The notes below the pieces were generated by a model. The model was given only the letters and a program-made list of their open reading frames with translations, was not told where the DNA came from and ran no database searches. Positions 36,854 to 45,341 of a DNA stretch of 64,000 bases are shown piece by piece. Made by a program: the position numbers and the translations under genes. Position 1 is the stretch's first letter, and every line of letters begins with the position of its first letter. This stretch comes from Salinicola acroporae (GTDB taxonomy: Bacteria; Pseudomonadota; Gammaproteobacteria; Pseudomonadales; Halomonadaceae). Location of the stretch: NCBI RefSeq assembly GCF_003206615.1, contig NZ_PZJW01000004.1:1-64000 (forward strand). Reading direction: 5' to 3'.

Positions 36854-37789
36854 CTATTGCCCCCAGCCTGAAGCCATGGGAAGGCCAGCAACTGGTAGCT
36901 CGGCGCACAGAATCGAACCGGAATCCGATTCCGTGATGTAGAGCGTTCGGCCTTCGGGGCCACCAAAGGCACAGTTGGTAGTGCCTAGCCCTTTCGGGGA
37001 TTTCACGACCGCGATAGGCACGCCGAGCTCGTCATGCACCCAAACCAGCCCCATCCCCGTTTGACAGACTACGACGCCGTTATCACGCGTCAGCGCGAGG
37101 CCATCAGGTCCGGCGCGCCCGCCTGAAAACTGGAGGAAAAGTCCGGCTCTCGTCACGCGCTGACTTTGGGAAACCGGGAGACGCCATACCGCATTCGCCC
37201 GGGTCACGGCGACGTAGAGCGTATGACCCGAGGTATCCAGCACCAGGCCGTTCGGGCTGGGAACGTTGTCGATCAGACAATCCAGTCGGCCGCTATCGGG
37301 GTCCCAGCGATAAACGCGGCCACTGGGATCCTGAAGCCCGGTCTGCCCCTGGTCGGTAAAATAAAGGGTACCGTCGGGGCCGATATGGAGATCGTTGCAG
37401 CCCTTGAAACTTTCAGAGTCGGCATCCCCCAGCGCCGTGGTCACCTTGCTCGTTGCTGGATCGAGCGACATGATGCCGTTTTTGGCATCGGCGATGAAAA
37501 TGCGCCCTCCGGCATCGATCTTCAGGCCGTTGGGATAGCCGTCGTATTGGGTGACAAGTTCAATATCACCCCTAGGTGAGGCACGAAAGATACGTCCGAA
37601 GGGAATATCGACGAACCAGAGATTGCCTTCCAGATCGAAAGACGGGCCCTCCAGAAAGCTGTCGACAGGAGCGCCTCGGCGTTTTTTGTCCGCCCAGTGA
37701 GAACGTTGTCCGGTGTTACGCAAAGACGGTGGTAGCGTGGTAAAAACCTCGGCTTCGATCAGCACGGGATCGGGGTGCGGAAATGCCAT
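36854..37789 (-). CDS. SMP-30/gluconolactonase-family lactonase
   Basis: The 311-residue six-bladed beta-propeller of the SMP-30/LRE family has metal-ligand positions recognisable as Glu in FLEGPSF, Asn in SPNGLVLD and Asp in GPDGLALT. The substrate-loop motif GCNDLHIGPDG is also present. Members hydrolyse sugar or organic-acid lactones. It begins three bases after the dctM stop, so it belongs to the TRAP operon and probably opens a lactone form of the imported acid before oxidation by the FMN enzyme downstream. Confidence 0.86.
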   Translation of the reverse strand: MAFPHPDPVLIEAEVFTTLPPSLRNTGQRSHWADKKRRGAPVDSFLEGPSFDLEGNLWFVDIPFGRIFRASPRGDIELVTQYDGYPNGLKIDAGGRIFIADAKNGIMSLDPATSKVTTALGDADSESFKGCNDLHIGPDGTLYFTDQGQTGLQDPSGRVYRWDPDSGRLDCLIDNVPSPNGLVLDTSGHTLYVAVTRANAVWRLPVSQSQRVTRAGLFLQFSGGRAGPDGLALTRDNGVVVCQTGMGLVWVHDELGVPIAVVKSPKGLGTTNCAFGGPEGRTLYITESDSGSILCAELPVAGLPMASGWGQ

Positions 37790-37792
37790 GGA

Positions 37793-39088
37793 TCAACCTC
37801 CGGTGGTTAGATTGGGTAGCCACAGTGCGATATCGGGGAACCCGATCAGCAGTACGAGAAACGCCAGGATGATGGCGAAGAAGGGCAGCACGCCCATGAC
37901 GACGTCCTCGACCCGGGTTTTCGAATCCGAACTGGCCACCACGAAGAGAATGACCCCGAGTGGCGGCGTCAACTGGCCCAGCTCGACCAGGATCACCACG
38001 AAAACGCCGAACCAGACCGGGTCGACGCCCATCGCCATGAGGGTGGGGAATATCACCGGCACGATGATGGCGATCATGCCGAGCCCTTCCATGAAGCAGC
38101 CCAGAATGGCGAACACCACCATCAGGATCAGCAGCAGCGAGACCTGGGACAGACCCGCGTCGGCGACACGATCGACCAACGCCTCTCCCACGCCGGAGAG
38201 CGCGGTGGCATAGGCAAACAGCATGGAGATGAAGACGATGAACAGGACGTTGCCGCTCATCGTCAGCGTGCGTGACAACGCGGACTTCAGCATCGCGACG
38301 TTGAGTTTGCCGTAGAGTGCGGAGATCAGCGTTGCGCCGATGACGCCCAGCGCGCCGGCTTCGGTCGGCGTGGCGACACCGGCATAGATGCTTCCCAGCA
38401 CGAAGGCGATCAGCAGCGTGAAAGGAAAGACGTCGGAGGCGGCCCGCAGGTAATCCTGGAACTGGCGCTGCTGGGTATCCTTGGGAACGAGATTCGGCTT
38501 CGCCAGTGCGCGCGCGATGATCAGCAGGCTGTAGCAAGCGCCGAGCAGGATACCGGGCACCAGGCCCGCCGCGAACAGCTTGGCGATCGACGTCTCGGTG
38601 AAGGTGGCGTAGATGATCATGGTGATCGACGGCGGAATCAGGATCCCCAGCGTGCCACCTGCCGCGAGAGAGCCGGCGACCAGGCGTCGGTCGTAACCGC
38701 GTGCGGTCAGTGCCGGCAGGGCGACGGTGGACATGGCCGCGGCCGTCGGTGCGCTGCCCCCGGCCACGGCGGCGAAGATACCGCTGCCGACGATATTGGT
38801 GTGCAGCAAGCCGCCGGGCAGGCGCTTCATGAATGGGGCGATACCGTTGTAGAGGCGCCCACTCAGGCCGCTGGCCAGCAGGATTTCCGCCATCAGAATG
38901 AACAGGGGGATCGCCGCCAGGGTGAAACTGTTGGCGGCGCCCCAGCTCACCAGCCCGAGCGCCTTCCACCCGGCGGCACCTTTCATCAGCCAGAGATAGA
39001 TCAGCGAGGCAGCGCCAACGGCAAACTGAACCCACAACCCGCCGACGATCAGAATCAGTAGCACGCCAAAGGCGATGAGTGCATCCAT
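37793..39088 (-). CDS. dctM: TRAP transporter large permease DctM
   Basis: The 431-residue DctM subunit has about 12 membrane segments. Family blocks are visible: GSGIFAAVAGGSAPTAAAM (about 100), TLGILIPPS (about 145) and the C-terminal GQLTPPLGVILFV. It forms the sodium-driven channel of the tripartite ATP-independent periplasmic importer. Its ATG overlaps the dctQ stop by one base. Substrate is set by DctP and is an organic acid by context. Confidence 0.93.
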   Translation of the reverse strand: MDALIAFGVLLILIVGGLWVQFAVGAASLIYLWLMKGAAGWKALGLVSWGAANSFTLAAIPLFILMAEILLASGLSGRLYNGIAPFMKRLPGGLLHTNIVGSGIFAAVAGGSAPTAAAMSTVALPALTARGYDRRLVAGSLAAGGTLGILIPPSITMIIYATFTETSIAKLFAAGLVPGILLGACYSLLIIARALAKPNLVPKDTQQRQFQDYLRAASDVFPFTLLIAFVLGSIYAGVATPTEAGALGVIGATLISALYGKLNVAMLKSALSRTLTMSGNVLFIVFISMLFAYATALSGVGEALVDRVADAGLSQVSLLLILMVVFAILGCFMEGLGMIAIIVPVIFPTLMAMGVDPVWFGVFVVILVELGQLTPPLGVILFVVASSDSKTRVEDVVMGVLPFFAIILAFLVLLIGFPDIALWLPNLTTGG

Positions 39089-39642
39089 CAGTCACGCCCC
39101 CCGTTGCGCAAGGCGACCAGCCCGCGCTCGATGATGAAGACGGCAACGAAGAGGAGCCCGACTGGCATTACCAGTTGGGGGATCCAGAGTGGCGTCATCA
39201 GGAAGGTGGGCGCCACGTTGCCGCGCTGGTAGGAACTCATCACCAGTTGGGCGGTGTACCAGATCAACACGCTGCAAACGGCAAACGAGAGCGCCAGATA
39301 GAACAGGTTCAGCCCGTGGCGCAGGGCGCGCGGAAGCGCGTCGAACAGAAAACCGACCTGGAACAGACTGTTCTTCCTCACGGCCAGGCTCGCGCCGAGC
39401 AGTGTCAGCCCGACGACGAGATAGCCGGCAAGTTCTTCGACGATTCTCAGCGAATAGCTGAAGAAGAAGCGCGAAACGATCTCCGCGGCGACCAGCAAGA
39501 CGAGTGCAACCAGCGCGACGCCCGCCATCGTTCGGATGACAGACGCCACGATGTCGAAAAAGGCGCCGGCCGATGCCGGGCCGGGCGGTGTCCGAGAAGA
39601 GGGCGCTTGCGAAGAGATTTCGTGCGAATGGGCCTCGCTCAT
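39088..39642 (-). CDS. dctQ: TRAP transporter small permease DctQ
   Basis: The 184-residue protein has four predicted membrane helices and the DctQ-type segment NSLFQVGFLFDALPRALR. It bridges DctM and the periplasmic binding protein. ATG 39642 with GGAG eight bases upstream is preferred. A GTG at 39663 overlapping the dctP stop is the alternative. It lies between dctP and dctM. Confidence 0.88.
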   Translation of the reverse strand: MSEAHSHEISSQAPSSRTPPGPASAGAFFDIVASVIRTMAGVALVALVLLVAAEIVSRFFFSYSLRIVEELAGYLVVGLTLLGASLAVRKNSLFQVGFLFDALPRALRHGLNLFYLALSFAVCSVLIWYTAQLVMSSYQRGNVAPTFLMTPLWIPQLVMPVGLLFVAVFIIERGLVALRNGGRD

Positions 39643-39659
39643 CGTCATGACTCCCGGGT

Positions 39660-40646
39660 TCACTTACCGAGTGCTTCCAACACCTCGGCCAGTACCTTCT
39701 CATGGTCAGGCCCCGCTTTTTTGGCCCACTCGTGCCACCAGGGCACCATGGCCTCCTGCGCCCGGCGGATATCCGCGGGATCGGCCTCGACGATCGTCAT
39801 GCCCGCTTGCGCCTGACTCTGCTTCTGGACCTTTTCGTCCGCGATGAAATCCCGAGTGATCTGACGGGTCTCTTCATCGACGATCTTGTCGAGGGTGTTT
39901 CGAGTCGCCGGGTCGAGGTCTTCATGAGACGAGGTGTTGGCGATGATGGCGCTGAATGTGTAGTTGACCGGCAGGCGGTAGTTGTAGGGCAGAAACTCGT
40001 GCCAGTTCTTCGCCCCGCCGGCGCTGGCGGTCAGGGCACCATCGATGACGCCGCGCTCCAGCGCCGTCGGGACTTCCGAACCGGAGAGCGTGATCGGCGA
40101 CCCGCCGAAAGCCTCGACGAAGGCGCCCTGCTCCGGCGAGGTGACGCGGATCTTGTGGCCCGAGAGATCGTCGAGTGAATCGACCTCGAAGCTCGTGAAG
40201 ATGACCTGTTGCGGATAGCGGTAGCTGCCGAGATACGTGACGCCCTGTTGCGCGAACCCCTCTTTCAAGTAGGGCATCATCACGGCGTAGGCCTTGTTCC
40301 ACTCTTCATCGTCGTTGATGAGCAGCGGCAGGCTGAGAATGCGGGCAATGGGCACGTTGCCGGAGGAGTAGAGATCCGCGGCGAAGTCGACGATGCCATC
40401 TCCGGTGGCCTGGGTGATGTCGCTGGAGGCGATCTGCAGCGTCTTCCCCAGATGGAGGGTAATCGACAGATCATCGTCGGTCTCCTTCTCGACACGGTCC
40501 GCGATTCGTTCCATGCCTTTGACGGCAGCCGTGGTGGAAACGGAGGAGTAGGTGTATCCGGTCCAATTGGTGGCGTGGGCCGTGCCGGCTGCCGTGAGCC
40601 CCAGCAGTATCAAGCTCGACAGCAGGCGATTCTTGAGAGATTTCAT
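39660..40646 (-). CDS. dctP: TRAP transporter substrate-binding protein DctP
   Basis: The 328-residue precursor has a signal peptide (1-25, cleavage after AHA) and the DctP fold. The conserved SGHKIRVTSPEQGAFVEAFG holds the Arg (near 170) that binds a substrate carboxylate, and GSEVPTALERGVIDGALT follows. It binds an organic acid in the periplasm and delivers it to DctQM. First gene of dctPQM-SMP30-hydroxyacid oxidase. A dyad AAACTTTGGTCT lies 254 bp upstream. Confidence 0.92.
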   Translation of the reverse strand: MKSLKNRLLSSLILLGLTAAGTAHATNWTGYTYSSVSTTAAVKGMERIADRVEKETDDDLSITLHLGKTLQIASSDITQATGDGIVDFAADLYSSGNVPIARILSLPLLINDDEEWNKAYAVMMPYLKEGFAQQGVTYLGSYRYPQQVIFTSFEVDSLDDLSGHKIRVTSPEQGAFVEAFGGSPITLSGSEVPTALERGVIDGALTASAGGAKNWHEFLPYNYRLPVNYTFSAIIANTSSHEDLDPATRNTLDKIVDEETRQITRDFIADEKVQKQSQAQAGMTIVEADPADIRRAQEAMVPWWHEWAKKAGPDHEKVLAEVLEALGK

Positions 40647-41035
40647 GAGTTGTCCTTCCTAGGGGCGGCCGGCGCTCGTTGAGGGAAAGCCCGATGGCGA
40701 ATTTTCAGCGGCGATCAGGAAACAGGTTTTCGCCGCGAGCGTGATCGAGGCGAATTTCAGGGAGAGATGACTCGCTTTGAACGCCTTCACTTTTCCAAAG
40801 TGAACATGAAATTCTGATGGCACTAAAGCGCGTTTTTCTGGTTGTCGTGATTAGTTATTTTTCACTTAAACCGCTGCTTATAAATAAGAAAAGTCTATAA
40901 AACTTTGGTCTCGAGACGAGAGTCGACAGGGCCGATGGAAACCGTGATGCCTGCAGGCCCGAGACGAAATGTCCGGGATATCGTTTTCGGATCGAGTGTC
41001 ATTCCAGGCTGCCGAAGACGATCCGAGCGGCGACG
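40647..41035. other. dctP leader and promoter region
   Basis: The 390 bp between dctP and the MITE contain AT-rich DNA at 40840-40905, the AAACTTTGGTCT site (40900-40911) and the overlapping palindrome GTCTCGAGAC (40908-40917). No gene is seen. This is the likely promoter region of the TRAP operon. Confidence 0.5.
40900..40911. promoter_or_regulatory. AGACTTTGGTCT-like site before dctP
   Basis: AAACTTTGGTCT differs by one base from the perfect dyad at 53394-53405. TTGGTCTCGA within it recurs at 45193-45202 upstream of the first tctC. Confidence 0.45.
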
Positions 41036-41181
41036 CTAGGTGCTGTCTGAAAAGTCGACGAGCGAAGGCCAGGCAAGGCAAAAATCGGCGAAAACGCGGA
41101 GTTTACGGGTTGTAAATGAGCATTTTGAGCCGATTTTTAACGCCGCATGGGCGAGCACAGTACTTTTCAGGCAGTGCCTAG
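41036..41181. mobile_element. 138-bp MITE-like element with CTAG target duplication
   Basis: The element (41040-41177) is bounded by imperfect terminal inverted repeats GTGCTGTCTGAAAAGT and GCACTGCCTGAAAAGT (13 of 16 identical). Direct CTAG repeats flank it (41036-41039 and 41178-41181), as for IS5-type insertion targets. Inside, AAAAATCGGC and GCCGATTTTT form a further inverted repeat. It has no coding capacity. The right CTAG contains the stop codon (TAG on the minus strand) of the amidohydrolase gene, so the element inserted at the gene end without changing the protein. Confidence 0.7.
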
Positions 41182-41981
41182 AATCGATAAAGAGCGGCAG
41201 GATTACTCGAAAAGCAGGCTTCGAATTGAGCGCTGGTCAATTCGCGCTCGAGAAATCCGATCATGGCCGAAGAGCTGGGCAGCGGTGGCGCCGTCATCAC
41301 ATGGGGCCAGTCGCTGCCCCAGAGACACCGTTCGGGGTAGCGCCCTGCCAGGTGATGTATCAGTTGGGCGAGATCGTCGTAGCGATCCGGGGACTGGCTG
41401 ACCCGTGTCGGTGCCAGCTTGACCCAGACGCGGCCGGTGTCGAGCAGGCGGCTCAGGCCGGCGAGATGCTCGATGTCGTGTGGCGATACATGACCCAAGT
41501 GGTCGAGTACCAGGGGCTGGTCTGCCGGCAAACTGGCCATCAGTGCCTGCAGCCTGCCATAACGTGCAGGCTCGGTATTGAGCTCGACGTGCCAATCCAT
41601 GGTCGCCGCCCGTCGAGCGAGCACCGGCAGCCGGTCGAGATCGTTCCGACCCAGGCGGGTCCTGTCCTGCACGCGGATAGCGCGCACGCCGGCGGCGTCA
41701 AGATCGTCGAGACCCTCGGTCTGCTCGTCGATGACCGCCACCCCCCTCAGCTCGATACCGGCCTGGGCACGCAGCGTCTCGACCAGATAGCGATTATCCG
41801 TACCATCGATGGAGGCCTGTATCAGCACCGCCCGGCCGATTCCCCGCACCATGCCCTCGGCGCGGAACGCCTCGATGCCCTTGCCGGGAGGCTGGTAGGT
41901 CGAGGAGGCGTAGGACTTGTCCCGGTCGAAGACATGAATATGGCAGTCGCATCGAAGCGGCGTCGACGAGTGGTTCGGCAT
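41178..41981 (-). CDS. amidohydrolase-family lactonase (LigI/PDC-hydrolase-like)
   Basis: The 267-residue TIM-barrel amidohydrolase has HIH (H14, H16), LDHLGH (H161) and WGSDWPH (D224). Together these are the signature of the group containing 2-pyrone-4,6-dicarboxylate hydrolase, sulfomuconolactonase and galactarolactone isomerase. It probably opens a lactone carrying carboxylates. It starts 3 bp after tctA, so it belongs to the tctCBA operon and likely acts on the acid imported by that system. Its stop lies in the target repeat of the MITE. Confidence 0.83.
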   Translation of the reverse strand: MPNHSSTPLRCDCHIHVFDRDKSYASSTYQPPGKGIEAFRAEGMVRGIGRAVLIQASIDGTDNRYLVETLRAQAGIELRGVAVIDEQTEGLDDLDAAGVRAIRVQDRTRLGRNDLDRLPVLARRAATMDWHVELNTEPARYGRLQALMASLPADQPLVLDHLGHVSPHDIEHLAGLSRLLDTGRVWVKLAPTRVSQSPDRYDDLAQLIHHLAGRYPERCLWGSDWPHVMTAPPLPSSSAMIGFLERELTSAQFEACFSSNPAALYRF

Positions 41982-41984
41982 GGG

Positions 41985-43466
41985 TCAGTTTCCTTGGCGT
42001 CGATGGCGAAGACGCTGTAACGAGGCGCCCAGCGCACAGAGCGCCGTGACACCCAGCAGCCCCAGGGCGATTGGCGAGTTCAGGAAGATATCGACGCTGC
42101 CACCGCTGGTCAGTAGTGCCTGCCGCAGGCTCTCCTCGAGAGGGGGGCCGAGGATCAGTCCGATCAGCAGCGGCGGCAGCGGGAAACCGCAGCGACGGAA
42201 CAGGAAGCCGATCACACCGGCGCCGAGCATGACGCCAACGTCGAATAGCGAGTTGTTGACGGAAAATGCACCGAAGATGGCCAGAATCGCGATGGCCGGA
42301 AACAGGTGGCGAGGCTGGAGCTTGATCACGTGGACGGCGCCCTTGAACATCATCAGGCCGAACAGGACGCAGGGGATCGACAGCAGGACCAGTGCCTCGA
42401 AGATCGCGTAGACCTCGACGCCGTGGTGCTGGAACAGGAACGGCCCAGGCGTCAGCCCCTGCAGCATGAAGGCACCAAGGATGACGGCCGTGACCGCGTC
42501 TCCGGGAATGCCCAGAGAGAGCATCGGCACCAGCGCCCCGCCAGTGACGGCATTGTTGGCCGCCTCGGGAGCCGCGACCCCCTCTGGCTCGCCCTGCCCG
42601 AAGGTTTCCTTGTGTCTCGAGCGCGAACGCGCGAAGCCGTAGCTGACGAAGGCGGGTACCGTCGAGCCGATCCCGGGCAGGATGCCGACGAAGGTACCAA
42701 TGAGCGATGAAATGAGCAGCGTCACCCGCATCCGCCACATCGCCAATAGCCCGACATGGCCGGAAACGCTGCCTACCTCGGCCGACGGGCGCGACTGTCG
42801 ATGGCCGCCGAAGGCTTGCAACAGCACTTCCGACATCGCGAACAGGCCGATCAGGACCGGTATCAGCTGCAATCCATCCTCGGCGGCGAAACTGCCGAAG
42901 GTGAACCGGGGCAGACCCTCGATCGGATCCAGTCCCACGATGCCGGCGGTGATACCGACGAGCGTCATGAGTGCCGAATCGAGGATGGAGCCGCCGCCGA
43001 ACAGCACGATGATGGCGAGCGCGAAGAGCATCAGCGCCGCCATCTGGGCGGGGCCGAAATCGAGGGCGAGGGAAGCCAGCGGTTGTGCCAGGAGCATCAG
43101 CACGAGACAGCTGAAGACATTGCCGAAGACACTGGCATAGAGCGCGATGCGCAGCGCCTCGCCCGCCTTGCCCTGACGCGCCATCGCATGGCCATCCAGT
43201 GCGGTTGCCGCCGACGACGGGGTGCCCGGTACGTTGAGCAGTATCGCCGAGATGGAGCCACCGAAGATCGCTCCCTGGTAGACCCCGAGGAGCAGGATGA
43301 GGGCGGGAATCGGCGACATCGTGAACGTCACCGGAATCAGCAACGCGATGGCCATGGTGGGCCCCAGTCCGGGGATCGCGCCGATCACGATTCCCGCGAT
43401 GACGCCGACCACGGCGGCGATCACCACCCATACATCGAGCAGTGCGTAGAAAGCGTCCAGCAGCAT
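41985..43466 (-). CDS. tctA: tripartite tricarboxylate transporter permease TctA
   Basis: The 493-residue TctA permease has about 12 membrane segments. Family blocks are GAIPGLGPTMAIALLIP near the start, YGGSISAILLNVPGTP-type sequence near 85, and the repeat GILPGIGSTVPAF in the second half. It forms the sodium or proton-driven channel for carboxylates delivered by TctC. It is third in the order tctC-tctB-tctA-amidohydrolase on the minus strand. Confidence 0.93.
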   Translation of the reverse strand: MLLDAFYALLDVWVVIAAVVGVIAGIVIGAIPGLGPTMAIALLIPVTFTMSPIPALILLLGVYQGAIFGGSISAILLNVPGTPSSAATALDGHAMARQGKAGEALRIALYASVFGNVFSCLVLMLLAQPLASLALDFGPAQMAALMLFALAIIVLFGGGSILDSALMTLVGITAGIVGLDPIEGLPRFTFGSFAAEDGLQLIPVLIGLFAMSEVLLQAFGGHRQSRPSAEVGSVSGHVGLLAMWRMRVTLLISSLIGTFVGILPGIGSTVPAFVSYGFARSRSRHKETFGQGEPEGVAAPEAANNAVTGGALVPMLSLGIPGDAVTAVILGAFMLQGLTPGPFLFQHHGVEVYAIFEALVLLSIPCVLFGLMMFKGAVHVIKLQPRHLFPAIAILAIFGAFSVNNSLFDVGVMLGAGVIGFLFRRCGFPLPPLLIGLILGPPLEESLRQALLTSGGSVDIFLNSPIALGLLGVTALCALGASLQRLRHRRQGN

Positions 43467-43493
43467 GACGGGTTCTCTTCGAGTGGCCTGAAT

Positions 43494-43970
43494 TCAGGGG
43501 AGCGGGAGGTTCAAGAGCTGACGGGCAGATAGCGTGACGAGCGCGGCGACAACCAGCGGCAGGACCACGCTCAGCAACAGCCGCCGCTCGCCCAGCAGCC
43601 AGGAGATCAGGATGCCGACCACCGCGGCGCTGGCGAGAAAGCCGACCAGGTTCATCGCCGCGATGGCGACGCCAATCAGCACGACCGCGAAAAGCGTCCG
43701 ACTCCAGTCTCTGGTCGAACCCAGGGCGGTTTCCACAGCGTGGCGGTGGCGCCATAGCCGCAAGCCGGCCATCAGTGCCAGCAGCGAAAGGACCAGCCGA
43801 GGAAAGAAGCGGGAATCCGGGCCGCTGTCGCCGAAATCGAAGACAGTGACCTGGGAAGAGAGCGTGAACAGCCCAACCAGGGCGACGAGCAGCAGCCCTG
43901 ACGTGATCAGCGTCTGCAGCCCGACGTGGCGATCGGCGTTCTCCTGAGATGACTCGATGCCGGGCTTCAT
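43494..43970 (-). CDS. tctB: TctB-family small transporter subunit
   Basis: The 158-residue protein has four predicted membrane helices and the TctB-like GPDSRFFPRLVL segment after the first helix. Its ATG overlaps the tctC stop by 4 bp. Sequence conservation in TctB is low, so position in the operon supports the call strongly. Confidence 0.82.
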   Translation of the reverse strand: MKPGIESSQENADRHVGLQTLITSGLLLVALVGLFTLSSQVTVFDFGDSGPDSRFFPRLVLSLLALMAGLRLWRHRHAVETALGSTRDWSRTLFAVVLIGVAIAAMNLVGFLASAAVVGILISWLLGERRLLLSVVLPLVVAALVTLSARQLLNLPLP

Positions 43971-44944
43971 TTTTTCAGCTCGCTGGCCAGTTCGCGGTAG
44001 TCGGTCAGGTTTTTCTCGATGACCGCTTCCAGGGCCTCGCCGGACATCAGCCGTACTGGCTGGTTCAGCTTCTTCATGACCTGGGCGAAGGCATCCGATG
44101 ATGCAGCCTGGGTGAAGGCGTCGCGGAGCGTGTCGATGCGGTCGGCTGGCGTTTCCCGCGGTGCCATCAGCGCGACGATGGAGGGAAACTCGATATCGTG
44201 ACCACTCTGCGCGAGTGTCGGAATCGAGGGGAAATCCGGATCCCGCTCGTCATCCAGCACCGCCAGCAGCCGGAGCCGCCCATCGTTGACCAGGTCGCAA
44301 TAGGCGGGGACCAGTGCGATGTCGACATGATGACCGAGCAGCGCCGCCGTGGCGCTGGAGGCGCCGTCGAACGGGACATGTTGGAGATCGGCGTGGGTCT
44401 CCCGCGATAGCGCGGTGAAAGAGAGATGAGCCCCGCCCAGCGCACCGGCGGTGGCGTAGGTCAGTCGCGTGCCGTTACGCGCCGCCTCGAGCAGCTCGTC
44501 CAGGGTTCGATAAGGGCTGTCGGCGTTGATCAGCACCCCGTGGTAGGGGCCTGAGTAGTTCAATAGCGGCAGGAAGTCCTGGATCGGATCGTATCCCACG
44601 TCACGCAGCGCCGGTGTCACGAACGCGGGAGACGAGGTCGTCGCGATGAGGGTGTAGCCGTCCGGATCGGCTCGAGCGACGGAGCGCATGGCGTTGATGC
44701 CGCCGCCGCCTGGATGGTTCTCCACGACCACGGGCTGACCCAGTATCGGCTCCACGAGCTTGGCCAGTTGACGCGCCGAGATGTCCGTCGTGCCGCCAGC
44801 ACCGTAAGGCACCACCAGCGTGACGGGGCGCGAGGGAAAAGGCTCGGCCCAGGCCGTCGTCGTGACGAGCAGCAGCGCCGTGGCGAGGGCAATGGTAATG
44901 CGATGAAAGAGCAAGGCATCAAACCCCTGTTGATGGTACGACAC
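43967..44944 (-). CDS. tctC: TctC-family periplasmic carboxylate-binding protein
   Basis: The protein of about 325 residues has a signal peptide ending TAWA, then FPSRPVTLVVPYGAGGTTD and VVVENHPGGGGINA. These are the two loops that hold the carboxylate through water and backbone contacts in Bug/TctC proteins. The start shown is GTG 44944. A TTG at 44914 preceded by AGGGG would give a more typical signal peptide. First gene of tctCBA-amidohydrolase. AGACTTTGGTCT-like and hairpin elements lie upstream. Confidence 0.9.
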   Translation of the reverse strand: MSYHQQGFDALLFHRITIALATALLLVTTTAWAEPFPSRPVTLVVPYGAGGTTDISARQLAKLVEPILGQPVVVENHPGGGGINAMRSVARADPDGYTLIATTSSPAFVTPALRDVGYDPIQDFLPLLNYSGPYHGVLINADSPYRTLDELLEAARNGTRLTYATAGALGGAHLSFTALSRETHADLQHVPFDGASSATAALLGHHVDIALVPAYCDLVNDGRLRLLAVLDDERDPDFPSIPTLAQSGHDIEFPSIVALMAPRETPADRIDTLRDAFTQAASSDAFAQVMKKLNQPVRLMSGEALEAVIEKNLTDYRELASELKK

Positions 44945-45341
44945 CGTCGGCCTCAGAGCCTGAGATGCGCGATGAAACGAACGAATGGCCCCGCTGCTGT
45001 ATCAACAGCTGATGCGCTGAAACCTTAACGAGAGCGAGCCATTTCTAGCGGATTCGGCGCATTTTCGATAGGGGTTTCGAAGACGGTTAGTCTTGAATTC
45101 GACAAGGGATGTTAGCCAATATGGCAGGGTTGAAGCATTAGACCTTAGTTTTAAATAAAAATATTTATTTTATCAATATCAGTGGTTTGTAATTGGTCTC
45201 GACATGCCGAAGCCGGCCTTGTTTCATGAGGGATAGGCCGGCATATTTCAGCTTTCGTAGAACTTTTTCAGCGCTTATAAGCGCCGGCTGAAAGCGATAT
45301 TTGTTGTCGATGACAGCCGGGGAATTCCGGTGTCCATGGTC
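44945..45341. other. tctC promoter region and hairpins downstream of the RraA-like gene
   Basis: This 397-bp intergenic region has an AT-rich segment (45145-45180), a weak AGACCTTAGTTT site (45140-45151) and TTGGTCTCGA (45193-45202). It also has a hairpin at 45212-45242 (GCCGGCCT/AGGCCGGC) and the perfect palindrome GCGCTTATAAGCGC at 45271-45284, nested in TTTCAGC/GCTGAAA arms. The last two probably end the upstream RraA-like transcript. No gene is seen. Confidence 0.5.
45212..45284 (-). terminator. tandem stem-loops after the RraA-like gene
   Basis: On the minus strand the TTTCAGC...GCTGAAA stem (about 45267-45296) is followed by aag. The 8-bp GCCGGCCT stem comes next. Neither has a long T-run. 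Placement 50-130 bp past the stop suits termination. Confidence 0.4.
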
